Of a DNA stretch of 64,000 bases, positions 34,692 through 42,898 are shown one piece after another (within the stretch, counting starts at the first letter, position 1; each line of letters opens with the position of its first letter). Below the pieces are notes generated by a model, which saw only the letters and a list, made by a program, of their open reading frames with translations, made no database searches and had not been told where the DNA came from. This DNA is from Algirhabdus cladophorae. Its GTDB lineage: Bacteria > Pseudomonadota > Alphaproteobacteria > Rhodobacterales > Rhodobacteraceae. Made by a program: the position numbers and the translations under genes. The stretch covers positions 682,001 through 746,000 of the forward strand of contig NZ_CP173029.1 in assembly GCF_044772865.1 (NCBI RefSeq). Direction: 5' to 3'.

Positions 34692-35369
34692 CTAGGTCGA
34701 AACGCTGGCCTTCGCCAGACCCACTGCTTCGGTTTTAACCCTGCGCAATACCTCAAGGAATCCCGCCAGAAAGATTGCCTCTGCCATTAGTTTTGCGACT
34801 TCTTCCAGTGTTCCAAGGCTTTTCTTGATCCCGGGAAGGATCGTATCCGGAATGCCCGCCCATTGCAGAATAGCCGCATCATTGGTGACAATGTCCAAAA
34901 TTACAGACAGCCCTACGACGGCAAATCCGATCCCCAGATAGGCAAACAAAACTGGATGCCGGGTTATTTCCGCACGGTAGAAATATAGGGTTGCAACGCC
35001 CAAAAACGCGTAGATTGCGATGATGATATCATCAATCCGGTCGGTCAAAGAGGTCTCGGTGATGTTAAAAAATTTGTGGATGTCTTTGTCCAGGCCTTCG
35101 TGGAATTTGAAAAGATCGTCGTAGGCCAAGAACATGAAACCCGCGGCCATGATCAGCCAAATCAGATGGCCGGGCCGGTTTCGGTAAATCCGAAAACTGA
35201 TGACACCCAGTAAAATCAATAAGATCCCCGAGATATATGTGCCTGCCATATTTTCGGAATAGTGTTTAGACAGGTGACCCGCCAGATAGCCCAGCAGCAC
35301 CATGATTGCGTTCAACACGAACACGGTTCCGATGACCCGGCGGCTGCTCCAATAGTCTAGTCTGTGCAC
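34692..35369 (-). CDS. Hypothetical six-helix membrane protein
   Basis: A 225-residue protein with about six hydrophobic segments. The third helix end carries a charged, conserved-looking MFLAYDDLFKFHEGLDKDIHKFF with Asp, His and Glu close together at the membrane face, the kind of cluster seen in membrane metal or haem sites. Not recognised. The start is GTG at 35369 with AAAGGG 9 nt upstream. It lies between the lipase and panB on the same strand, but the 112-nt gap to panB suggests its own promoter. Confidence 0.7.
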   Translation of the reverse strand: MHRLDYWSSRRVIGTVFVLNAIMVLLGYLAGHLSKHYSENMAGTYISGILLILLGVISFRIYRNRPGHLIWLIMAAGFMFLAYDDLFKFHEGLDKDIHKFFNITETSLTDRIDDIIIAIYAFLGVATLYFYRAEITRHPVLFAYLGIGFAVVGLSVILDIVTNDAAILQWAGIPDTILPGIKKSLGTLEEVAKLMAEAIFLAGFLEVLRRVKTEAVGLAKASVST

Positions 35370-35481
35370 TGTGAAACCCTTTGGCGGATGGTTGTTACCA
35401 TTGTGTTACAAAGACACAGCGCTCGCAACAAGATAGCCCGGCCAAGCAGGTTGAACGGGGTGGGTCAGTGCATGTTGCAGC

Positions 35482-36294
35482 TCAGGTGTAGGTTTGGGCG
35501 TCTGTGGGAAAGGCGCGTGTTTTCACTTCTTCGGCATAGGCTTTGACCGAAGCCTCGATTTGCGGTCCTAAGTCCCCGTAAACTTTGACGAATTTTGGTG
35601 TCCATTCGTTCAGGCCCAGCATGTCCTCAAGCACTAGAATTTGCCCGTCGCAATCCACGGAGGCGCCGATCCCGATGGTCGGAATATCGATCTGTTTGGT
35701 GATTTTGCTGGCCAAAGGTTCGACCATGCCTTCCAACACGACAGCAAAGGCGCCAGCCTCGGCCACGACTTTGGCGTCGTTTTCATGGGCGGCCCAAGTG
35801 TCCTCATTGCGGCCTTGAGTTTTGAAACCGCCTAGAACGTGGCTGGATTGCGGGGTCAGGCCAATGTGGGCCATCACCGGAATGCCACGTTCTGTCAAGA
35901 ACCGGATGGTGTCGGCCATGCGTGCGCCGCCCTCCAGTTTGATCGCACCACAGCCGGTTTCCTTCATGATCTTGGCCGCATTGCGGAAGGCCACGGACGG
36001 GCTTTCCTCGTAGCTGCCAAAAGGCATATCCACCACGATCAACGCGCGTTGGGTGCCGCGCACAACGGCCTTGCCGTGCATGATCATCAGATCCAGCGGC
36101 ACACCTACCGTGCTGTCCATGCCATGCATCACCATGCCAAGGCTGTCGCCCACCAAGATGAAATCTGCGTATTTGTCGACAATGGCTGCAGTGTGCGCGT
36201 GATAGCTGGTCAGCGAGACAATCGGCTCGCCGCCTTTTCGTTGGGCTATTTGCGGCACGGTCGTACGGCGGATCATTTCACTTTGACTGCTCAT
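35482..36294 (-). CDS. panB: 3-methyl-2-oxobutanoate hydroxymethyltransferase
   Basis: A 270-residue TIM-barrel enzyme that makes ketopantoate with methylene-THF. It shows SLTSYHAHTAAIVDKYADF, VGDSLGMVMHG, GAIKLEGG and GIPVMAHIGLTPQS in family order. The start at 36294 with AAAGG upstream replaces a longer open frame. It sits 19 nt downstream of panC, forming a pantothenate operon. Confidence 0.97.
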   Translation of the reverse strand: MSSQSEMIRRTTVPQIAQRKGGEPIVSLTSYHAHTAAIVDKYADFILVGDSLGMVMHGMDSTVGVPLDLMIMHGKAVVRGTQRALIVVDMPFGSYEESPSVAFRNAAKIMKETGCGAIKLEGGARMADTIRFLTERGIPVMAHIGLTPQSSHVLGGFKTQGRNEDTWAAHENDAKVVAEAGAFAVVLEGMVEPLASKITKQIDIPTIGIGASVDCDGQILVLEDMLGLNEWTPKFVKVYGDLGPQIEASVKAYAEEVKTRAFPTDAQTYT

Positions 36295-36313
36295 GAGGGA
36301 ACCTTTCGTGAGG

Positions 36314-37162
36314 TTAGGCGGGGCCAACGACGGCTTGGTCGATCAATAATACGCCGCCAAAATCGGCAGAGACCATGATGGCGGTGGGCTGGGCGATACG
36401 GCCCTCAAGCGGGGCCAGCGTTTCGGCGGCAACGATATCAATCGCCCGCAAAGTCGCGCGGGGCTCTGAGTTGATGATGCCGCGCACTTCCCCATCGAGG
36501 GCCATGACAGTGGCACCGGTTCGGGCCAGTTTATCTGCAGCGCTCAACGCTTTACTCAGGCACACGGCGGCGGCGCGATCCTCAGCACTGAGGCGCACGT
36601 TGCGTGATGACATGGCCAGTCCGTCGGCCTCGCGTACAGTTGGCACACCGTGGATTTTCAAAGGCATATGCAGGTCTTGAACCATGCGTTTGATCACTTG
36701 CAGTTGCTGATAGTCTTTTTCACCGAAATAGGCGGCATCGGGTCCGACAATGTTGAACAGTCGCGCCACAACAGTTGCCACCCCACGAAAATGCCCGGGC
36801 CGCACAAGCCCGTGCAACATGTTGGCCATGCGGGTTGTTTCGACGATGGTCTCATCGCCCTCGGGGTAAATCACACTGACCTCAGGCATAAAGACCATAT
36901 CAACCTTCTCGCCGCTCAGCAGATCGATGTCGCGACCATCGTCAGAGGGATAATGGGCCAGATCTGCCTTTTGGCCAAATTGCGTAGGGTTCACAAAGAT
37001 TGTTGCCACAACACGATCATGATCGCGTGCTGCATTGCGCATCAGGGTCAAGTGACCTTCGTGCAAAGCGCCCATAGTGGTGACCAAGCCGACTGTTTCG
37101 CCCGCTTCGCGGTACCCGGCGAGTGTTGCCCGCACCTCAGCCACGGTTCGACAAATTTGCAC
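36314..37162 (-). CDS. panC: Pantoate--beta-alanine ligase
   Basis: A 282-residue nucleotidyltransferase-fold ligase. GLVTTMGALHEGHLTLM (about residues 24-40) contains the HxGH ATP motif, FVNPTQFGQKADLAHYPS follows, and SSRNVRLS holds the KMSKS-like loop. It joins pantoate to beta-alanine. The start is GTG (37162), with a G-run ahead of it; no upstream ATG fits. It is divergent from the FAD/GcvT oxidoreductase. Confidence 0.97.
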   Translation of the reverse strand: MQICRTVAEVRATLAGYREAGETVGLVTTMGALHEGHLTLMRNAARDHDRVVATIFVNPTQFGQKADLAHYPSDDGRDIDLLSGEKVDMVFMPEVSVIYPEGDETIVETTRMANMLHGLVRPGHFRGVATVVARLFNIVGPDAAYFGEKDYQQLQVIKRMVQDLHMPLKIHGVPTVREADGLAMSSRNVRLSAEDRAAAVCLSKALSAADKLARTGATVMALDGEVRGIINSEPRATLRAIDIVAAETLAPLEGRIAQPTAIMVSADFGGVLLIDQAVVGPA

Positions 37163-37282
37163 CAGAATATCCCCCCAAGGTCATCTTTGGTGCCTTGATA
37201 CTGCTCGCAGCATTTCACGACAAGCAAGTAGGTCGGTTTCAAGCCTGTTATGGTCGGGTGACGTGGGATGAACTGCTGAACC

Positions 37283-37300
37283 TGCGGCAATATTGCCGCA
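37283..37300. promoter_or_regulatory. 18-bp perfect palindrome, probable operator
   Basis: TGCGGCAATATTGCCGCA is perfectly self-complementary over 18 bases. It ends 22 nt before the ATG of the dimethylglycine-dehydrogenase-like gene and about 120 nt before panC. Its size and symmetry are those of a homodimeric repressor site (GntR, MarR or LacI class). No regulator gene lies next to it. Confidence 0.6.
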
Positions 37301-37322
37301 ACGCGTGATTGGGAGAATCGTC

Positions 37323-39824
37323 ATGTCATCGGGTGAGAAAACATATGTAAAGGCGTTGGTCGTTGGTGGTGGCGCTGTTGGCACGGCGATTGCCTATTCC
37401 TTGGCCAAAGGCGGCTGGAAAGATGTGATGCTATTGGAGCGGGACGAATTGACGTCAGGCTCGACGTGGCACGCCGCTGGGTTGTTGCCGTATTTCAACA
37501 TGTCCTTTGCCACGACCCACATCCACGATCATTCGATCAAGCTTTATAAGGAACTTGAGGCCGAAACAGGTTTAAACGCCGGCTTTTCTGTCGTTGGGAA
37601 CCTGCGCATGGCCCAGACACAGGCGCGAATGGACGAGTATATGCTCTATGCCTCCACGGCGGAAACTGTGGGTGTTCCATTTGAATTTATGACGCCTGCC
37701 CAGATCAAAGATAAATGGCCGCTGATACGCACCGAGGATCTGGAAGGCGCGATTTATCACCCCACGGACGGCTACATTAACCCCGCTGATGTGACCATGG
37801 CCATGGCCAAGGGCGCGCGTCAACGTGGTGTGATGATTGAACGCAAATGGCAGGTAGATGGCTATCACTGGACGGGCGAGCATTGGGAAGTGACCTGTTC
37901 CAAAATGGTCGAAAAGGGCGGCAATTTGCTGGCCTCGGAAGAAACCCGTGTGATCTGTGCCGAACATGTGGTCACGGCCACGGGCAACCACGCCCAACGC
38001 ACAGCACAACTGCTGGGCATCAAGATCCCCGCGATCCCTGTGGAACACCAGTTTATCGTTATGGATCAAGACCCTGCCTTGGTTGAATGGCGCAAGAACA
38101 ACCCGGAACACCCTGTGATCCGTGATGCAGATGCGCAATCCTACGTGCGCGAAGAACGCGGTGGTTGGATTTTGGGTGTGTATGAAAAGAACGCGCCAGC
38201 GCGGTTTGAATATGGCGTACCCGACAGTTTCCGCGCCGATCTGTTCCAGTTGGATTTGGAGCGGATTGAAGAACAATATCTGGCGATGATCCACCGTATC
38301 CCCTCCTGCGAAGAAAGCGGTCTGAAGGATGATTTTAACGGCCCAATTTGTTATACGCCGGATGGCAACCCATTGGTTGGGCCAGCCCCCGGTTTGCGTA
38401 ATATGTGGCTGGCCGAAGGGTTCAGCTTTGGTATCACGGCGGCGGGCGGCACAGGCCATTACTTGGCGCAGATGATGATCGAAGGTGAGGCCGAGATCGA
38501 CATGGCTAGCCTCGATCCCAAGCGCTATTCCAGTTGGATGACGACGGAATTTGCGGCGCGCAAGAACGAAGAATGCTACGATCACGTCTACATCCTGCAC
38601 CACCCTGATGAAGAACGCCCTGCGGCACGGCCCTTGCGCACATCGCCTGCCTATGACCGCCAAGCCGCACGAGGTGCACAATTTGGCTGGGTCAATGGAT
38701 GGGAGCGCCCGAACTATTATGCGCCGATGGGATTCAATGATCATGACAGCCGCAGCTTCCGCCGTGGCGGTTGGTGGCAATATGCAGTAAACGAGGCCAA
38801 AGCCATCCGCGAAGGTGTCGGCCTGATTGATGCCACAGCTTTCACAAAACATCTGGTGAAGGGTGCCGGGGCTGCTGCGTTCTTGGATTGGTTTACCACG
38901 AACAAACTGCCCCGTGTGGGCCGCATCAATCTGACTTATGCGCTGACGTCCCATGGGACCACGCGTACGGAATACACCATTGTGCGCCTCAAGGATGATG
39001 AGTTCTATCTGGTCTCGGCTGGCGCTTGGACGGACTATGATGCCGACTTCCTGCGCAAAGCCATTGAAGACAAAGAAGCCGAGTTTGGCCGCATTGAGTG
39101 CCAAGATGTGACGACCCAATGGGGTGTATTCGCGATTGCAGGCCCCAAAGCGCGGGATGTGTTGGCGGAAGTTATAAAAGACGCTGATCCTGAAACGGCC
39201 CTGTCAAACAAACGCTTCCCATGGCTGTCTGCGAAACAGATCGAATTGGGTATGTGCCCCGTAAACGCGATCCGCGTAGCCTATACAGGTGAGCTGGGTT
39301 GGGAATTGCACCATCCGATCGAGATGCAGAATTACCTGTTCGACCTGCTGGAAAAAGCCGGCGAAAAGCACGGCATGAAACTGGTCGGTGCGCGGGCGCA
39401 GAACTGGTTGCGTATGGAAAAATCCTACCGTGCGTTTGGCACCGAATTAGGCCGTGACGCGACGCCTTTGGAGGCGGACCTGCCGCGCTTTGTGGACTTG
39501 AACAAAGACTTCCACGGCAAGGATGCAATGGTCGCTAAAGGCATCCGCTCCAAATGTGTAACGCTGTTGATTGACGGTCCTGAGGATGCGGATCCGTGGG
39601 GGCGTGAGGCGCTGTATTCCGGCGATACCAAAGTGGGGCGTTTGACCTCTGGTGGTTATTCTGTGGCCTTTGGTAAAAGCATCGGCATGGGGTATCTGCC
39701 TCCAGAAATGGCCGAGGTCGGCACCAAAGTGCAGGTCAAAATGCAGCGTAAGTTGTGGGATGCTGTGGTGGTTGAGGACAGCCCCTATGATCCCAAAAAC
39801 GCCACGATCCGCGTTGATGGCTAG
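37323..39824 (+). CDS. FAD-dependent oxidoreductase/GcvT fusion (dimethylglycine/sarcosine dehydrogenase-like)
   Basis: An 833-residue enzyme in four parts: DAO-type FAD domain (VGGGAVGTAIAYSLA, residues about 14-28), FAO_M linker, GcvT aminomethyltransferase domain (from about 430) and GcvT C-terminal barrel. His50 in GSTWHAAG is the position at which dimethylglycine and sarcosine dehydrogenases bind FAD covalently. The expected reaction is oxidative demethylation of an N-methyl amino acid, with the formaldehyde unit passed to tetrahydrofolate. Exact substrate unknown. ATG at 37323 follows GGGAGAA. Confidence 0.9.
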   Translation: MSSGEKTYVKALVVGGGAVGTAIAYSLAKGGWKDVMLLERDELTSGSTWHAAGLLPYFNMSFATTHIHDHSIKLYKELEAETGLNAGFSVVGNLRMAQTQARMDEYMLYASTAETVGVPFEFMTPAQIKDKWPLIRTEDLEGAIYHPTDGYINPADVTMAMAKGARQRGVMIERKWQVDGYHWTGEHWEVTCSKMVEKGGNLLASEETRVICAEHVVTATGNHAQRTAQLLGIKIPAIPVEHQFIVMDQDPALVEWRKNNPEHPVIRDADAQSYVREERGGWILGVYEKNAPARFEYGVPDSFRADLFQLDLERIEEQYLAMIHRIPSCEESGLKDDFNGPICYTPDGNPLVGPAPGLRNMWLAEGFSFGITAAGGTGHYLAQMMIEGEAEIDMASLDPKRYSSWMTTEFAARKNEECYDHVYILHHPDEERPAARPLRTSPAYDRQAARGAQFGWVNGWERPNYYAPMGFNDHDSRSFRRGGWWQYAVNEAKAIREGVGLIDATAFTKHLVKGAGAAAFLDWFTTNKLPRVGRINLTYALTSHGTTRTEYTIVRLKDDEFYLVSAGAWTDYDADFLRKAIEDKEAEFGRIECQDVTTQWGVFAIAGPKARDVLAEVIKDADPETALSNKRFPWLSAKQIELGMCPVNAIRVAYTGELGWELHHPIEMQNYLFDLLEKAGEKHGMKLVGARAQNWLRMEKSYRAFGTELGRDATPLEADLPRFVDLNKDFHGKDAMVAKGIRSKCVTLLIDGPEDADPWGREALYSGDTKVGRLTSGGYSVAFGKSIGMGYLPPEMAEVGTKVQVKMQRKLWDAVVVEDSPYDPKNATIRVDG

Positions 39825-40894
39825 TGAAAGCGCGCGGGGCTGAGGGCTGCAACCGTTTCGGGTGACAGGGCATCGCTTTCACGCCCATTGGCCAACAAAG
39901 CCAAAAGAGTAGCGGCCGCAGGAGCGGTTTGAAAACCGTAGCCGCCTTGACCCGCGAACCACAAGAAGTCCGGGCTTATTGGATCTGGCCCAATGATCAA
40001 AGACTGATCTGGCGCAAAGCTGCGCAGACCCGCCCAAGAGCTTTGCACCCGGGAAACGGGCACAGTGACCATGCCCTCGTACCGCGACAGGCCTTCTGCG
40101 ATGGTCATGTCGTTGGCCCACGCATCATGGGGCTCGCAGGGGACCGCTTCGCTGGGTGAGACCAGCCATGACGCGCCACTGGGGCGGGCATACCAATCGC
40201 CTGCGCTGCTGATGATCATTGGCCAGTCCGACATGTTTTGCCCGTTTGGCGGTGGCAATTGTGCCATAGACCTGCGCATTGGTTGGATCCCTAGGGGTAC
40301 AACGCCAGCCATCTTCGCAATGTCGTCGGCCCATGGGCCAGCTGCGTTGATCAAAATGTGGGCGCTGAAACTGTCGGTTTTGGTCTCGACCATCCAACCT
40401 TGCGTGATCTTTGTGATCTTTTCGACCTTTTGGTCCAGACACAAATCCGCCCCGTCGCCACGGGCCGCGCGCATGTAGGATTGCATCATCAAATCAGTGT
40501 CCAGATCAAAGGCTTGATCCGTATAGGCGGTGCGTGTGCAGCGCGTCGGGTTGAGGATGGGAAATAGCGTTTGTGCCTGTGAAAAGGGGATCTCTTCTAT
40601 TTGCATCAAACGCACTTCGCCGTCGAATTCCACCTCGTGCCCGCGCGGTCCTACCATCAACAGGCCACGGGCAGACAGGGCGCCCATGTCTTGCAATTCT
40701 GCCATGCTCGCAGTGTTCAAGGCGCAGACGACATCATTGCCGTAGTCTTCAACGAAAATGGCGGCAGAGCGCCCACTGGCATGATGGGCAAAGGTGTTTT
40801 CGGCCTCTAGTAATGTGGTTGTGCCAAGAGGGGCAAACATGGCGGCGGCAGATGTGCCTGCGATGCCGCCACCAATCACTAGAAAGTCGATCAT
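39821..40894 (-). CDS. FAD-dependent oxidoreductase (DAO family)
   Basis: A 357-residue flavoprotein with N-terminal GGGIAGTSAAAMFAPLG (residues 8-24) and C-terminal FLWFAGQGGYGFQTAPAAA, typical of glycine/D-amino-acid oxidase relatives. The ATG has GGAG 8 nt upstream and lies 33 nt behind the MFS gene, so it looks like the last gene of the unit that starts with the repeat protein. It could either oxidise an amine or amino acid in metabolism or modify the repeat peptide; the sequence does not decide. It meets the convergent FAD/GcvT gene with a 4-nt overlap. Confidence 0.85.
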   Translation of the reverse strand: MIDFLVIGGGIAGTSAAAMFAPLGTTTLLEAENTFAHHASGRSAAIFVEDYGNDVVCALNTASMAELQDMGALSARGLLMVGPRGHEVEFDGEVRLMQIEEIPFSQAQTLFPILNPTRCTRTAYTDQAFDLDTDLMMQSYMRAARGDGADLCLDQKVEKITKITQGWMVETKTDSFSAHILINAAGPWADDIAKMAGVVPLGIQPMRRSMAQLPPPNGQNMSDWPMIISSAGDWYARPSGASWLVSPSEAVPCEPHDAWANDMTIAEGLSRYEGMVTVPVSRVQSSWAGLRSFAPDQSLIIGPDPISPDFLWFAGQGGYGFQTAPAAATLLALLANGRESDALSPETVAALSPARFH

Positions 40895-40927
40895 TCAAAG
40901 CTCCAATTCTGTGTTGGTGTTACGGTG

Positions 40928-42103
40928 TTACGAGAGAACAGGTGCATCCGGCTTTTGGGCCACTCTGACGCCCTTGCCAGAATAATGCGTCAGCCCGAAC
41001 GACAATATCATACAGGCCGCAGCCACACAGCAGACCCACATCCCTGTCACAGGCACCGTCAAGACAAAGACCGCACCACCCAGCCGTGCAGCAATGATAT
41101 CGTAGCTTGCAATGCGCCCATGGATGGCTGCATCAGACATACGAAACGCCAAATCCGTCGTTGGTGCGTTGTTGAGTGCCATACCCGTACCGATCAAAAT
41201 AGCTGCAAGGAAATGCAGGCCAACGGTTTCGGGCCACATAGCAAAGATCACAACGCCAATGCTGTTGACCAATGCGCCAATGAGCAAAAGTTGCTTAAGA
41301 CGCAGGCGCTGACCCAAGATCGATATGGCGAGGTTCATCAGGCTGAACACGCTCCACACCACAAAGAGGATCAAGCCAATGGTCGTAAGTGGCACGTTGT
41401 TTGCGGCGCCGATCAGGGATACGGCCACCATAAACCATGTGGTCAGGCCATAGTTCAGGAAAATATACAGCAACAGTGCCCAGACATGGCGGCTCAGCCG
41501 GCCAGTGGATTGGAAGGGGTTGGTGCTGGAAGCAGGGTCTTTTTTGGCCGCTGTTTTTCGATCACTTGGCCGAGGCAGACCCAACAGTGCAAGCCCTGCA
41601 AAAATTGGGATCACAGCCCAACCGGCCTGCCAATTGAAATGGGTCGTCAAATAAGCGGCGATAAACGGATAGACTGCGGCCGCAGCCCCCGTAAGCATTC
41701 CCCAAGCCCCCAACGCAGACAGCGCGCTATCGGGTTTACGTGCCGCCAAGAGGGCAGGGATCATGGGCGAAAACAGGCCCGCGCCAATGCCTTGCAAGAT
41801 CCTAAGCGGCAGCATGGTGTCTAGGGCGGGACTCATCAAAATAGCAACTGATGCCACGAAAAACAGCGCAGCCCCTGCGGTAAAAACCGCCTCGCGCGAA
41901 TACCTGTCGCCGATCCAGCCTGCAAAAATGATTGAGGCGACCAGCGCAAACTTATAGCTGCTCACCAGCATGTAGGCGGTGTTTTCGGACAGGTCAATCG
42001 ACTGCGACAGCCCCCCAAGGATCAGTGGAAACGTCGTTATTTCAATCACATAGGCGATCGAGATAACCATCAGTCCAAAGGGAGGGAACCCCTTAATCCT
42101 CAC
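40928..42103 (-). CDS. Major facilitator superfamily transporter
   Basis: A 391-residue, 12-helix MFS protein. The A-motif region appears as AGWIGDRYSREAVFTAGA (between helices 2 and 3), with a basic central loop (LPRPSDRKTAAKKDPASS). It probably starts at GTG 42103, 11 nt inside the DUF6065-like gene, so it is co-translated. MFS proteins move small solutes; in this operon it may export the product or take up a precursor. Substrate unknown. Confidence 0.88.
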   Translation of the reverse strand: MRIKGFPPFGLMVISIAYVIEITTFPLILGGLSQSIDLSENTAYMLVSSYKFALVASIIFAGWIGDRYSREAVFTAGAALFFVASVAILMSPALDTMLPLRILQGIGAGLFSPMIPALLAARKPDSALSALGAWGMLTGAAAAVYPFIAAYLTTHFNWQAGWAVIPIFAGLALLGLPRPSDRKTAAKKDPASSTNPFQSTGRLSRHVWALLLYIFLNYGLTTWFMVAVSLIGAANNVPLTTIGLILFVVWSVFSLMNLAISILGQRLRLKQLLLIGALVNSIGVVIFAMWPETVGLHFLAAILIGTGMALNNAPTTDLAFRMSDAAIHGRIASYDIIAARLGGAVFVLTVPVTGMWVCCVAAACMILSFGLTHYSGKGVRVAQKPDAPVLS

Positions 42104-42884
42104 GTTTGTCGCTCTTCATACGTTTGCGAGATGTTTTGGCGTAGTCCCCTGGCACTCTGTTTTCCCCTACGCGATCGACAATCGTTGCTTTGTAATCGGC
42201 CCAATCCTGAGCGGTCATTTCAGCCATTGACCCAACTTTGTTCGTGTTCCGGTTGAGCTTGGTATCTAACTGACTGCGATGCAAGGGCTGAATCGTAAAC
42301 AGCGGATGGTCGCGTTTAAAGCTGACGACCGTATCGGTTTTGGTTAATCGGATATTTGTGAAGAGGGGGCCAAACCAGCGGTCTGTTTCCACAACCCCTT
42401 CAAATCCTTGGATGTGTTGTGTGTTGGGGATATTGGCGGGCTCACGGATCAGCAAGCACCAATCTGGTGCGGTGCGTACAATGAGGCCAGACCAGATTTG
42501 CAAAACCCCAGGTTGTAAAACTGACGCCAGAAACGGTGGCGCATACCCTTTGATGTCCGGTGGGCAGTTCGCGTCAAATTCAGCGGAAAATTTCGGGTAT
42601 TGGGCACTGTCCAGCGGCATCCAATCTGCAGCACCGTCGTAGGTCCAATGGATTTGAGTGCCATCCCACATCAGCGAAAAATCTAAAGGCGGGAACACAT
42701 ACCAGCCAAGCTGTGAGGCAAGGCGGATCGGTTCGCAGTAACGATAGGCACGCAGGGGCAATGTGCCGCCTGCCGCAGGATCTGCGGGGACAGGTTGACT
42801 GGCCTGAGGCACAAGTCTGTAAAACGTCGCAAGCGCGTCGCTAGACTGCGACGCGCTGCTGGCATTAGCCGTAAAGTCTTCCAA
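42093..42884 (-). CDS. DUF6065-like protein of unknown function
   Basis: A 263-residue soluble protein. The core (FYRLVPQASQPVPADPAAGG, LGWYVFPPLDFSLMWDG, GVVETDRWFGPLFTNIRLT) resembles what I recall of the DUF6065 family; this was not checked by search. The only fitting start is TTG at 42884, 14 nt after the repeat-protein stop with AAAGG ahead of it; the next in-frame ATG would lose about 75 residues. Its tight linkage to the repeat gene and transporter suggests it acts on the repeat product. Confidence 0.75.
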   Translation of the reverse strand: MEDFTANASSASQSSDALATFYRLVPQASQPVPADPAAGGTLPLRAYRYCEPIRLASQLGWYVFPPLDFSLMWDGTQIHWTYDGAADWMPLDSAQYPKFSAEFDANCPPDIKGYAPPFLASVLQPGVLQIWSGLIVRTAPDWCLLIREPANIPNTQHIQGFEGVVETDRWFGPLFTNIRLTKTDTVVSFKRDHPLFTIQPLHRSQLDTKLNRNTNKVGSMAEMTAQDWADYKATIVDRVGENRVPGDYAKTSRKRMKSDKRED

Positions 42885-42898
42885 TTGGGTGCCTTTGA

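Noticed and set aside
37572..39119. 515-codon open frame on the minus strand inside the FAD/GcvT gene
   Set aside because: Antisense shadow; no family features.
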